From NCBI GenBank assembly GCA_934343915.1, contig CAKRIL010000009.1:1-64000 (forward strand): a stretch of DNA of 64,000 bases. Direction: 5' to 3'. The DNA comes from an uncultured Lachnospiraceae bacterium. Its GTDB lineage: Bacteria; Bacillota; Clostridia; Lachnospirales; Lachnospiraceae. Under the pieces are notes generated by a model that worked only from the letters and a program-made list of their open reading frames with translations, did no database searches and had not been told where the DNA came from. Below are positions 54,743 through 63,306 of the stretch, piece after piece. A program made the translations under genes and the position numbers. Numbering within the stretch: the stretch's first letter is position 1; the number at the start of each line of letters is the position of its first letter.

Positions 54743-55783
54743 TCACTCTCCGATACGCTCAAGAACAACTCCGTGCGCTATCCCCGGTATGCTCATACCC
54801 TCATTGTAGCTCACCGTCGACATAAGTGCTCCCGTCGGCACGAACAGAACCCTCTTGTACTTTCCCTCTTCCATTCTCCGCAATATATAAGCACACAGCG
54901 TTGTCGCCGCACAGCCGCAGCCGCTCCCTCCTGCATGTGTATCCTGCGTATTCTGGTCAAATATAATCATGCCGCAGTCAGAATGAACATCCGATATATC
55001 AACGCCCTTCTCCTTAAGCAGGTCTATAAGGATTCTCTGCCCTACATAGCCTAAGTCGCCCGTGAATATCTTATCGTAGTACTCAGGCCCCACACCGAAA
55101 TCCTTCAGATTAGTATATATCAGATCGGCACAGGCAGGTGCCATACTCGCACCCATATTGAACGAGTCCTTCACACCATAATCCACAATCTTTCCCGTTG
55201 TCACACCCTTTATGCACACCTTACCCTTGCCTGCCGCATTATTGCCCACAGCATTCTCGATAATGACGCCGCCACTGCCCGTTACAGTCCATGTTGCTGA
55301 CAGCGGACGCTGATTTCCGTATTCAAGCGGGAACCTGAACTGCTTCTCGGCACTCGCAAAGTGACTTGATGTAACTGCAATAACCCTGTCAGCACAGCCC
55401 CCCGCTACCAGCATTGAGCCAAGCGACATACCCTCTCCCATTGTGGAACAGGCTCCGAACAATCCGAAATACGGTATATTGTACTTTGCAATGCCGAACG
55501 ATGACGCTATAAGCTGACCAAGCAGGTCTCCCGACAAAATGTATCTTATATTCTTCTCGCTTATCTTTGCCTTATTAAGAAGATGTCCCACAACCTTCTC
55601 CTGAAGTGTGCTCTCCGCTTCCTCCCATGTATTCTGCCCCGCCATAGGGTCAGCGACCACCTCGTCGAACAGCTTTCCAAGCGGCCCGTTCCCCTCCTTC
55701 TCACCTGCAACGCTCGCCCTCGCCGCAATAACAGGCGGTTCATCATACATCACGCTCTGTCTGCCAATCATTTTTACACTCAT
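54743..55783 (-). CDS. spoVAD: Stage V sporulation protein AD
   Basis: Dipicolinic-acid-binding protein of the SpoVA complex, with a thiolase-like fold. The 346 residues match family length and show FGLFGACSTMGEGMSLG, VTSSHFASAEKQFRFP, YGNQRPLSATWTVTGSGG and a C-terminal GALMSTVSYNEGMSIPGIAHGV. The start is odd: no ribosome site at normal distance, and the T run of a terminator lies six bases before the ATG. A sigma-G-like promoter lies inside that terminator. Translated with spoVAE. Confidence 0.93.
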   Translation of the reverse strand: MSVKMIGRQSVMYDEPPVIAARASVAGEKEGNGPLGKLFDEVVADPMAGQNTWEEAESTLQEKVVGHLLNKAKISEKNIRYILSGDLLGQLIASSFGIAKYNIPYFGLFGACSTMGEGMSLGSMLVAGGCADRVIAVTSSHFASAEKQFRFPLEYGNQRPLSATWTVTGSGGVIIENAVGNNAAGKGKVCIKGVTTGKIVDYGVKDSFNMGASMAPACADLIYTNLKDFGVGPEYYDKIFTGDLGYVGQRILIDLLKEKGVDISDVHSDCGMIIFDQNTQDTHAGGSGCGCAATTLCAYILRRMEEGKYKRVLFVPTGALMSTVSYNEGMSIPGIAHGVVLERIGE

Positions 55784-55788
55784 ACAAC

Positions 55789-55853
55789 AAAAAAGCCATC
55801 CCGTGGCATCCTTTCTAAATTATTTCCATTAGATAGAATACCCCGGGACGGCT
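55789..55853 (-). terminator. Terminator between yitT-like gene and spoVAD
   Basis: AGCCGTCCCG and CGGGATGGCT arms (one mismatch), a loop of about 40 bases and T6 on the minus strand. The large loop contains a sigma-G-like -10 box. Confidence 0.7.
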
Positions 55854-55863
55854 GTACTTATTC
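55834..55863 (-). promoter_or_regulatory. Sigma-G-like promoter of spoVAD
   Basis: Minus-strand GAATA (55859-55863), 18-bp spacer, TATTCTA (55834-55840), six of seven positions of the sigma-G -10 pattern CATNMTA. A transcript starting here would lack the first arm of the terminator. Confidence 0.5.
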
Positions 55864-55889
55864 TTATGTAAAACCAATATATACCTGCT

Positions 55890-56789
55890 TTACAGCTTAT
55901 CGCTCATTATATTCTTATATCCCTCGCCGTATATCTCATTGGCGCTCGATATGATCATGAACGCATCCTTATCCTCGCTCTTTACAATCTCCTCAATGGC
56001 AGGTCCCTGCTGCTTTCTTGCAACACACAGAATAACCTGCTTCTCCTTGCCGGTATATGCGCCCTTTCCCTGCAAAAAAGTAGCTGTTATGTCAATCTCC
56101 TTAAGGATTCTCTCCGAGATTGCCTGAGGTCTGTCACTTATAATATAGAAAAGCTTCGCCTCATCTCCTCCGTAGAGCACCATATCAAGTACCTTTCCCT
56201 GAACGAACACCGATATAAGCGCATACATGATTATGTTGATATCCTTGAACACAAAGCCTGAGAATGCCACTATCACAATATCGGTCAGAAGGAATATAAC
56301 TCCCGTCTTTATGTGCTTGTACTTGTCATGCAGCACCTTCACGATAATATCCGTGCCTCCCGTCGTAGCCCTGCTCTTAAATACAATCGCAACACCGACT
56401 CCGACAAGCACGCTTCCTGCCATTGTCGCAATCAGCGGGTCTGTTGTAAGTGCACCGACCTTGGCAAGAATATTCGTAAAATACGAATTGATAAGTATTG
56501 AAAAGAATGTTGTCGCAATGAATCTTATTCCATACTTCCACAATCCGAGAAGCATAATCGGAACATTTATTATAAAATAAAGAGTACCTGTCTCAAGCCC
56601 CGTTATTCTGTTGAATATGATGGCAAGTCCCGACGCGCCTCCCGGAGCAAGATTGTTAGGGTCAAGAAACAAGCTTATCCCGCACGCATATATGAATGAG
56701 CCGAGTGCCACACCCAGCAGATTAACGAACATATCACCGAACTTATTTTTTCTGAGAGAATTTTCTATATCCTTAATAGACGTACTCAT
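55890..56789 (-). CDS. YitT-family membrane protein (DUF161 plus DUF2179)
   Basis: 299 residues: five or six N-terminal membrane helices with LAPGGASGLAIIF and FKSRATTGGTDIIVK, typical of the YitT family, then a C-terminal soluble ACT-like DUF2179 domain (about 210-290, VILCVARKQQGPAIEEIV). Transport function is suspected for the family but unproven. It starts 34 bp after the exchanger gene and ends in a terminator before spoVAD. Confidence 0.9.
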   Translation of the reverse strand: MSTSIKDIENSLRKNKFGDMFVNLLGVALGSFIYACGISLFLDPNNLAPGGASGLAIIFNRITGLETGTLYFIINVPIMLLGLWKYGIRFIATTFFSILINSYFTNILAKVGALTTDPLIATMAGSVLVGVGVAIVFKSRATTGGTDIIVKVLHDKYKHIKTGVIFLLTDIVIVAFSGFVFKDINIIMYALISVFVQGKVLDMVLYGGDEAKLFYIISDRPQAISERILKEIDITATFLQGKGAYTGKEKQVILCVARKQQGPAIEEIVKSEDKDAFMIISSANEIYGEGYKNIMSDKL

Positions 56790-56823
56790 CTGAAAATCTC
56801 CATCTCATATATTTTTCACGAAA

Positions 56824-57768
56824 TTACATTATAAGCAGATATGCAAGATATCCTGCATAGCATACAAGCATTATAACACCGGCAGGGCGCTTCAGCTTCA
56901 TATCCTTATTGCATACGCATACAAGCAGAAGCACTGCGGCTGCTATTGCAATTATTGAGTCAACTACGAACTTGGAGGCGAATACAACAGGTGTTATAAG
57001 TGCCGTTGTTCCCGCTACAAAGAGTATGTTAAATATGTTGCTTCCCACAATGTTGCCGATTGCAAGGTCAGCCTTGCCGCGTCTTGCCGCCGTCACTGAG
57101 GTCACAAGCTCAGGAAGCGAGGTTCCGAAAGCCACAATCGTAAGACCGATTACTCTGTCGCTCATGCCGAATGCCTTGGCAATGGCAGTCGCGCCGTCAA
57201 CCGCAAGGTCACTTCCGAACACGATGGCAGCTATACCTCCGACAATCGCGATAAGCTGAACCGGAAGACTCCACTTCTTCGCATGCTCGTCCTCCTCTTC
57301 CTCATCCTTATTGTGCTTGGCAATCCAAAAGAGATATCCGAGATATCCTATGAATACAACCCACAGGATAACGCCCTCGTATCGCACGATCTCTCCGCCG
57401 GTATATCCGAGTACGAGAAACAGAACCGTTATCAAAATCATTCCCGGTATCTCTATGTTCCTTGTGGACTTCTTAACAGCTATAGGTGCTATAACCGCCG
57501 TGAGTCCCAAAATAACAAGTATGTTCATTATGTTGCTTCCCACGACATTTCCTACGGTTATTCCTGCACTTCCCTTAAGTGCTGAGGTTATGCTGACCGC
57601 TGCCTCAGGCATCGATGTTCCCATAGCCGCAATGGTAAGACCTATTACAAGCTGCGGAATACCGAATCTTGATGCTATTCCCACCGCACCGTCGACAAAG
57701 AAATCAGCTCCCTTCACAAGAAGCACAAAGCCTGCCACAAGGACAAGCACTGCCACAAACAAATTCAT
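56824..57768 (-). CDS. Calcium/sodium antiporter (CaxA/YrbG type)
   Basis: 314 residues, ten helices in two inverted halves, each with the alpha-repeat signature: GTSMPEAAVSITSA with GNVVGSNIMN, and GTSLPELVTSVTAA with GNIVGSNIFN. The acidic loop DEEEEDEHA lies between the halves. Ion selectivity cannot be told from sequence. AAGGAG precedes the ATG. Adjacent to two hairpins upstream and to the YitT-family gene downstream; a part in spore calcium accumulation is only a suggestion from location. Confidence 0.9.
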   Translation of the reverse strand: MNLFVAVLVLVAGFVLLVKGADFFVDGAVGIASRFGIPQLVIGLTIAAMGTSMPEAAVSITSALKGSAGITVGNVVGSNIMNILVILGLTAVIAPIAVKKSTRNIEIPGMILITVLFLVLGYTGGEIVRYEGVILWVVFIGYLGYLFWIAKHNKDEEEEDEHAKKWSLPVQLIAIVGGIAAIVFGSDLAVDGATAIAKAFGMSDRVIGLTIVAFGTSLPELVTSVTAARRGKADLAIGNIVGSNIFNILFVAGTTALITPVVFASKFVVDSIIAIAAAVLLLVCVCNKDMKLKRPAGVIMLVCYAGYLAYLLIM

Positions 57769-57790
57769 TTTAATAATTCTCCTTCCGTAA

Positions 57791-57834
57791 ATAAAAATGC
57801 GCTACTGCGCATAAAAAGCGGGGCTCATGCCGCT
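57791..57834 (-). terminator. Two short tandem hairpins with T runs before the antiporter gene
   Basis: Minus strand: AGCGG/CCGCT followed by TTTTTA, then ATGCGC-AGTA-GCGCAT followed by TTTTTATTT. They probably end the HD gene message or attenuate readthrough into the antiporter gene, whose start is only 23 bp further. Confidence 0.6.
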
Positions 57835-57864
57835 GCTGCCGCAAAAGTCCCACTAACTAAGCAT

Positions 57865-58353
57865 TTATCCAAAGACAAACTGACATGCATTATGTGCATA
57901 CCGTTTAACCGTATACATGGTCTCTCTGGCTGAACAATACTTGTCTGCCATACATACAATCCATGCTTCCCTGCACTTCGGCGGAATCGGTGTGAGCGGG
58001 AACATATGTCTGAGAATCACATTCTGCTCAATGTCGTTCAGCTTGAAATCCCTGCTGGCATTGCGTAGTGCAAAGTAGGGATGCCTGAAGCCGTGAAGCT
58101 TATGTCCTCCGCCCTTCTCATGCCAGTCATACAGAAAGTAGTCATGAAGAAGTGCTCCCCTTACCAAAGCCTTTTTGTCCACCTTGATGTGAAGCTTCCC
58201 GGCAATCATCAGACTCACATACGCCACCGATATGCAATGCTTCATAACCGATGTCCTGCCGTGCTGAACGAAGCCGCTTGTCTCCTTGAAGTGTGACTTC
58301 TTATCCGTCCTCACTTCGGAAAGAATTGCCTTTATTGACTTAAAATTATTCAA
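57865..58353 (-). CDS. HD-domain phosphohydrolase
   Basis: 162 residues with the HD metal-binding series: H in the QHGRTSVMKHCISVAY segment, HD in LLHDYFLYDWHE, and a later aspartate in CMADKYCS. Metal-dependent phosphohydrolase fold; substrate unknown (nucleotides are common). It has its own predicted promoter with a perfect TTGACA. It lies between spoVAC and the antiporter gene, but the promoter points to expression outside sporulation. Confidence 0.85.
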   Translation of the reverse strand: MNNFKSIKAILSEVRTDKKSHFKETSGFVQHGRTSVMKHCISVAYVSLMIAGKLHIKVDKKALVRGALLHDYFLYDWHEKGGGHKLHGFRHPYFALRNASRDFKLNDIEQNVILRHMFPLTPIPPKCREAWIVCMADKYCSARETMYTVKRYAHNACQFVFG

Positions 58354-58410
58354 TGTCCACTCCTATCGGTCAAAAATACGACCCTATTATTTTTACAACC
58401 CACAATAGTT

Positions 58411-58439
58411 ATAGTTGCACATTGCATATAAAATGTCAA
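58411..58439 (-). promoter_or_regulatory. Probable housekeeping promoter of the HD gene
   Basis: Minus-strand TTGACA (58434-58439), 17-bp spacer, AACTAT (58411-58416), 58 bp upstream of the start codon. Confidence 0.5.
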
Positions 58440-58458
58440 TAAATTAGAATAAAAAATA

Positions 58459-58941
58459 TCAAAAAACTCCTGCAAGAATCAGTATCCAGTATATTATTCC
58501 TATGAGCCAGCTCATAAGCACTCCGTAGAGAATAACCGGACCGGCTATCGTGAATATCTTGCAGCCGATTCCGAATACCTGTCCCTCCTTCTTGAACTCA
58601 ATAGCAGGTGCGGCAACGGAATTGGCAAAGCCGGTTATCGGAACCAGTGAACCGGCTCCTCCCCACTTGGTTATCGATGGATAGATATTAAGTGCGGTAA
58701 GAATTACGCTGATAAGTATCAGTGTGAGCGTCGTCCATGATGCCGCTGTCTCCTTATCGTTCCACATCATATACAGGCTCATGAGTGCCTGTCCGAGAGT
58801 ACATATCACGCCCCCTGTCACGAATGCCTTGGCACAGTTCTTAAGACAGCTGTGCTTCGGCGTAATCTGCTCCACGTAATCGTTATATCTTTCGTTTCTT
58901 TCCTGTATTCTCTCCTGAGTTCGAGCTTGTTTATCCTTCAT
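58459..58941 (-). CDS. spoVAC: Stage V sporulation protein AC
   Basis: Mechanosensitive membrane protein of the SpoVA channel. The 160 residues have a basic N-terminus (about 1-38), then four or five helices with AFVTGGVICTLGQAL, YPSITKWGGAGSLVPITGFANSV and FKKEGQVFGIG, all typical. GGAGG precedes the ATG. In other sporeformers it lies directly before spoVAD; here three genes separate them. A sigma-G-like promoter lies 60-90 bp upstream. Confidence 0.95.
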   Translation of the reverse strand: MKDKQARTQERIQERNERYNDYVEQITPKHSCLKNCAKAFVTGGVICTLGQALMSLYMMWNDKETAASWTTLTLILISVILTALNIYPSITKWGGAGSLVPITGFANSVAAPAIEFKKEGQVFGIGCKIFTIAGPVILYGVLMSWLIGIIYWILILAGVF

Positions 58942-59000
58942 ATCTGCCTCCGATTTTACATTAAGCTATAATGAGTGCCATTATCATACTCTGTATTACA

Positions 59001-59030
59001 TATTATACCTTAACGCTGCACGGATTATTC
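59001..59030 (-). promoter_or_regulatory. Sigma-G-like promoter of spoVAC
   Basis: Minus-strand GAATA (59026-59030), 18-bp spacer, TATAATA (59001-59007). The -10 also resembles a housekeeping TATAAT, so dual reading is possible. Confidence 0.5.
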
Positions 59031-59038
59031 ATGGCAGC

Positions 59039-61342
59039 TTATGCGTTCCTTCTTTTCCTGTATGCATCCCACAGCGAGATTGCCGCCATGCCAAGAAGAG
59101 TGATAATTGATATCATATCCGCTCTCTTCCAGTTGACCTCATCGTGGTATACCACCTCGACATTCCATGTTGTGTCTCCCGGCATGATGAACGATATCTT
59201 ACCGCCGCCATTCTGGAATATGCTGATTTCCTCACCCGTATCCACATTGTAAGCGTGATATCCATAGTAGTAGATAAGCGGTATATCAATCCAGGCGGTT
59301 ACATCCGGCTCCGTCGTAATAGTGAATGTAAGATGTGTTCCCTTCTTCTTAAGGTTGTATGATGTTCCGCCCTCAACTCTAACCGTTCTATCATCATAAG
59401 CGCCTGACCACGACCATCCCTCAACATCCGTCTTAGGTATATACTCCTCATTGCCTATATTCCTGCAGTAGTACTCATCAAGCTCACTTATGAAGAACTT
59501 CTCGTATTTTGAGTTGTACTGCGTAGCCATGACGGATGATTCAAGAAGAAGCGTCTGTACAAGTGTCACGCACATTACAACCGCAAGCATTCCCCTTACA
59601 ATCCATACATTTCTTCCCTTGCCTGACTCTGCCGCCTTCCCGGTAAGATACTTAAGTGAAATCACGAAAAGTCCCGTGAAGAATAAGTCAACCAGCACCG
59701 TCAGTCTGAAAAGGAACTGAATGTTCACGAACATATTCACAAGGGTAAGTCCAAGTCTGCCCATATGGTCAACGGCAAAACCCAGTATTGCATCCCAAGG
59801 AAAATATATCGATGTAATGACAAACAACACTATGCTCTCCACAAAAAACAGCTTGAAGATTTTTTTATAGCTGCTCTTAAACACTCCCGATACAATCGCT
59901 GCAATGGAACACAGGAACATGAGCACAGCCGAGAGTCCCGGAACTATGTCTATTACCTGCTGATACCATATAGCTGCATCATACTGCGGCTTCTGAATGT
60001 GGAGCCAGTCGAGAAGCTTATATCCCGTATCCTGCATCTGTGTGCTCACAAGCTCCCATGTATTTACATTGAACTCCATGGTTGTAATCGTCTTAATGAA
60101 CGGCACAAGGAAAAATGCGTTCAGAAGTGCAGTGCATATAACGAACTTTAACAGTACAAGGAAGGTGTCCTTGTTGAAGGTCTTTTTAAAGTATGCGATA
60201 CATATAAATATCATCGTCACACCGAATATCTCAGTGCTTATAATATGGTTCTCAAGCACAAGGCTGAATGCAAGCGTAAGCTTAATCCACAGGTGCTTAT
60301 ACTCTCTGTCGTGCTCCCTTGTGAACACATCATAAAATATATTCGCAAGCAGCGGCAGCACTGCAAGAGAGGATGCCTCCGACACGGCAGCTCTTGTATA
60401 CATATTTACGAACTTGTATGTAAACAGTGTAAAGCAGAAGCAGCCTATAATTCCCCATTTTCTCTCCTTTGTTATCTTCTTGAAGAAGAAATAGGAATTG
60501 GCAACCATTATTATATTAAGGAACATGATAAATATCTTGAAGCTGAACTGAAGTGAAAAGCCTATCAGTCTTGCCGCAACCGGGATGTAGAAGAACAGGC
60601 TTCCGTAGAAGGTCGACACCGCATAGCCATATCCGTTAAGATACACTCCGTCAACTCTTACCGGGAACTGTCCTCCGAGGAGTGCCTCCTTGATTCCCTC
60701 TATTCTGTTAAGATGAAATACCGCGTCCGCGCCAAGCTGCATATATGGTGTGAACAGCGGAAGTGCCGCCACGGCACATATTGCCGCAAGAATTCCCGTC
60801 GTCTTAACCGACTCCCTGCCAAGCCTTCCGCTCACGGCACAATACACATAGTATGTGATTCCGATTATAAGAAGCACAATGATAAGCAGCACATATGCAG
60901 CAAAATTGGTCTCTCTGACAGTGACCTTAGTGACCGCTGAGGAGAGTCCCTGACTCATATCGGCGATGGTTATATTGACATCATTTTTAATCCCCGTAAC
61001 CCAGTACTCGAATTCATATTCATTGTACGCGCTTCTTAAGAGCTGCCCTTCGGTATTGACATGCCCGTTAAAAAATCCGTCCTTAACAGCCTCCGCCGAG
61101 ACAACGATTCCGTCATCCTGAATATTATACTCAACCTTATATATATATCTTCCGAAGCTCTGATTATCTATCCTCACATTGTACTGAGCGTTGAATTCCG
61201 GAATATCATAGCTGTAAGTTTTCTTAGGAACAAATATATATACGACCGCTGCAATCAAAAGCAGCAGCTCAATAAGAAAAATTATCAAGAATCTTCCCAG
61301 CTTATTTTTTACCGACTTAATCTTATCTGTTAATTTAGACAT
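59039..61342 (-). CDS. Large polytopic membrane protein (PTPS-related / YfhO-like)
   Basis: 767 residues with one helix near the N-terminus, an extracellular domain, about 11 more helices and a C-terminal beta-rich extracellular domain ending at a last helix. The segment GADAVFHLNRIEGIKEALLGGQFPVRV resembles the 6-pyruvoyl-tetrahydropterin-synthase-related membrane family, which looks like a GT-C type glycosyltransferase. A transferase role is a guess. AAAGGTG precedes the ATG; TTGATA-17-TATTTA at 61363-61391 may be its promoter. It splits spoVAB from spoVAC. Confidence 0.75.
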   Translation of the reverse strand: MSKLTDKIKSVKNKLGRFLIIFLIELLLLIAAVVYIFVPKKTYSYDIPEFNAQYNVRIDNQSFGRYIYKVEYNIQDDGIVVSAEAVKDGFFNGHVNTEGQLLRSAYNEYEFEYWVTGIKNDVNITIADMSQGLSSAVTKVTVRETNFAAYVLLIIVLLIIGITYYVYCAVSGRLGRESVKTTGILAAICAVAALPLFTPYMQLGADAVFHLNRIEGIKEALLGGQFPVRVDGVYLNGYGYAVSTFYGSLFFYIPVAARLIGFSLQFSFKIFIMFLNIIMVANSYFFFKKITKERKWGIIGCFCFTLFTYKFVNMYTRAAVSEASSLAVLPLLANIFYDVFTREHDREYKHLWIKLTLAFSLVLENHIISTEIFGVTMIFICIAYFKKTFNKDTFLVLLKFVICTALLNAFFLVPFIKTITTMEFNVNTWELVSTQMQDTGYKLLDWLHIQKPQYDAAIWYQQVIDIVPGLSAVLMFLCSIAAIVSGVFKSSYKKIFKLFFVESIVLFVITSIYFPWDAILGFAVDHMGRLGLTLVNMFVNIQFLFRLTVLVDLFFTGLFVISLKYLTGKAAESGKGRNVWIVRGMLAVVMCVTLVQTLLLESSVMATQYNSKYEKFFISELDEYYCRNIGNEEYIPKTDVEGWSWSGAYDDRTVRVEGGTSYNLKKKGTHLTFTITTEPDVTAWIDIPLIYYYGYHAYNVDTGEEISIFQNGGGKISFIMPGDTTWNVEVVYHDEVNWKRADMISIITLLGMAAISLWDAYRKRRNA

Positions 61343-61435
61343 TGTATTTCACCTTTCATCTTTAAATAACGTATAGTATAGATTTTATCAACAAATCTCC
61401 CTTAAAGCAATATTATATTAAAAATATAAGCCTTT

Positions 61436-61864
61436 TCACGCCATGCCGAGAATATAGAACAGCAGATTTCCGATGCATTTTCCCACCGCAAATGCGATAA
61501 TAATTACCGAAAGTCCTCTTGTAATCTTCGCACGCCTGAAAAATACGGGAATAGTCTGTATGGTCTCCGCAAGTGCTATGATAAGACTTCCTACGAATAT
61601 CCCGTAGCATATGCCGGATACTCCCATCAGAACATTGCCGAACACTCCAAGTCCCAGCTTAAGCCCCAGCGCCCACCATGCATTGCATATTATGGCTCCC
61701 GCCGCAAGCGTTGTCTCATACAGCTTGATTTTTCCCGCGGTGTGCGTTCTCTGAGCGTAGGTCGTCACCACACCTATTGCCGTGATGAATGCAAAGAAGC
61801 CGGCAGCCACCATTGTTCCCGCACACAGCCCTGCGGCAGCAAGAAGAACGCCCTTAATCCACAT
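61436..61864 (-). CDS. spoVAB: Stage V sporulation protein AB
   Basis: 142-residue membrane protein with four to five helices and few polar residues; segments GLCAGTMVAAGFFAFITAIGV and GVFGNVLMGVSGICYGIFVG fit SpoVAB. From the ATG at 61864, which overlaps the spoVAA stop, the length equals the Bacillus protein. An upstream in-frame ATG at 61888 is not needed. With spoVAA it forms a coupled pair. Confidence 0.9.
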   Translation of the reverse strand: MWIKGVLLAAAGLCAGTMVAAGFFAFITAIGVVTTYAQRTHTAGKIKLYETTLAAGAIICNAWWALGLKLGLGVFGNVLMGVSGICYGIFVGSLIIALAETIQTIPVFFRRAKITRGLSVIIIAFAVGKCIGNLLFYILGMA

Positions 61865-62480
61865 CAATCCCGCTCTCCTCCCTGTCACTCTGCTTTATCA
61901 TCGCCGTGTCAATGTCATCCTCATACAGTCTCATGGCAACCTCAAGCGGTGTCGGGTCCTTGCCGAACTTCCAGTTGCCGAAATGTCCGTAGAACACGAT
62001 AATACCTATCGCAAGTCCTATTGAATAGCTGACCTCAAGAATCATGGGGCTCTGCGTCTGCTGCCCGTAGGCAAGCTCATATATTCTCAGGAACATATCC
62101 GACATGCCTACATCATTATTGTATGCCATGACCGCAAAGCCTCCGCCGAGAAGCGTTATAAGACATATAAACGCTACCTTTATATACTCCGCTGCCTTTG
62201 ACTTTCCCTTGTTGTCCCTATGCTCAATTACTACATCCTGCTCACCGTCGCTCTCCACGGTTATTGACGGAAATTCCTTCAATATACATTCAATCACCTT
62301 CAGTACACTGACCACGTATCGCCTGTCCGTCCCCTCCTGCATGTGCAGAAGCTTAATCGCCTTCACTCTTGCGGTCACATGCTTGTCCGCACAGTACACG
62401 CTTGCGACATCGCTGATATGCACATCAGCATTGTCCACACATACACTCTTGTTAAGCTTAATATACACTGTCTGTTCCAT
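61854..62480 (-). CDS. spoVAA: Stage V sporulation protein AA
   Basis: 208 residues: an N-terminal soluble part (about 1-115) folding as two small domains in the family, then two membrane helices (about 122-140 and 165-183) around SDMFLRIYELAYG, and the conserved C-terminal DPTPLEVAMRLYEDD. Start at ATG 62480 with GAGG upstream. It follows sigF by 63 bp; its own sigma-G-like promoter overlaps the sigF end. Confidence 0.9.
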   Translation of the reverse strand: MEQTVYIKLNKSVCVDNADVHISDVASVYCADKHVTARVKAIKLLHMQEGTDRRYVVSVLKVIECILKEFPSITVESDGEQDVVIEHRDNKGKSKAAEYIKVAFICLITLLGGGFAVMAYNNDVGMSDMFLRIYELAYGQQTQSPMILEVSYSIGLAIGIIVFYGHFGNWKFGKDPTPLEVAMRLYEDDIDTAMIKQSDREESGIDVD

Positions 62481-62527
62481 ATACACGCCTCATTCTGCCA
62501 GAATTAATGTTGAAAATGTTTTACAGA

Positions 62528-62556
62528 CAGTATGTGCTTATTTTTAAAATATATTC
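62528..62556 (-). promoter_or_regulatory. Sigma-G-like promoter of spoVAA-spoVAB
   Basis: Minus-strand GAATA (62552-62556), 17-bp spacer, CATACTG (62528-62534), six of seven positions of CATNMTA. The -35 box lies inside the sigF coding region. Confidence 0.5.
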
Positions 62557-63287
62557 TTTCTGAGCTTCTGTAATATCTTCTTTTCAAGACGGCTTACCTG
62601 AACCTGACTTATCCCAAGCTCCTCCGCTACCGCGGACTGCGTCTTTTCCTTAAAATATCTCAGTGCAATAAGCCTTCTCTCAGTCTCGTCAAGCTCATCA
62701 AGAAGCTGGCGAAGCATTATGGTATCAAGTATTTTATCCTGCTGTGAAGCCCCGCCTTCATGCAAAGAAGCGCTGTCCGCAGCGGTAATCTTATCGACCA
62801 GATATATCTCACTCCCATCGCCCTGATATACCGTTCTGTATATCGATTCGACCTCCGTGTTGGCATCAAGTGCCATAACGACATCCTCCACCGACAGCTC
62901 CGTAGCCGCCGCAAGCTCCTCAACCGTGGCTTCACGTCCGTTCTTCGACACCAGCTCCTCCGATGCCTTCCTGATTCTGTAACCATTCTCCTTCAGTGAG
63001 CGGCTGACCTTAAGCATCCCGTCATCTCTTAGGAATCTTTTTATCTCGCCGGCTATCATAGGCACAGCATAGGTCGAAAACCTTACGTCGAAGCTGTCGT
63101 CGAACTTGTCGATTGCCTTTATAAGCCCTATTGTTCCAATCTGGTTAATGTCCTCGAGCTCGCAGCCTCTTCCGAGAAATCTTCTCGAGACACTGTACAC
63201 AAGCCCCATATTTTCCATTACAAGTCTGTCCCTTGCCTCCTTGTCCCCTTCGTGTGCTCTTAAGATAAGTTCTTTGGTATGATTCAT
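62544..63287 (-). CDS. sigF: RNA polymerase sporulation sigma factor SigF
   Basis: First forespore-specific sigma factor. The 247 residues include region 2 (NMGLVYSVSRRFLGRGCELEDINQIGTIGLIKAIDKFD and FSTYAVPMIAGEIKRFLRDDG), region 3 (SRSLKENGYRIRKA) and region 4 with the helix-turn-helix KTQSAVAEELGISQVQVSRLEKKIL. AAGGGTG precedes the ATG. It follows spoIIAB by 19 bp, the standard spoIIA operon order, in which SpoIIAB holds it inactive. Confidence 0.97.
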   Translation of the reverse strand: MNHTKELILRAHEGDKEARDRLVMENMGLVYSVSRRFLGRGCELEDINQIGTIGLIKAIDKFDDSFDVRFSTYAVPMIAGEIKRFLRDDGMLKVSRSLKENGYRIRKASEELVSKNGREATVEELAAATELSVEDVVMALDANTEVESIYRTVYQGDGSEIYLVDKITAADSASLHEGGASQQDKILDTIMLRQLLDELDETERRLIALRYFKEKTQSAVAEELGISQVQVSRLEKKILQKLRKNIF

Positions 63288-63306
63288 AATACCACACCCT
63301 TATCTC

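Noticed and set aside
57769..57864. Metal riboswitch before the antiporter gene
   Set aside because: The leader is under 100 bases and made of two simple terminators; I could not find yybP-ykoY or NiCo core motifs.
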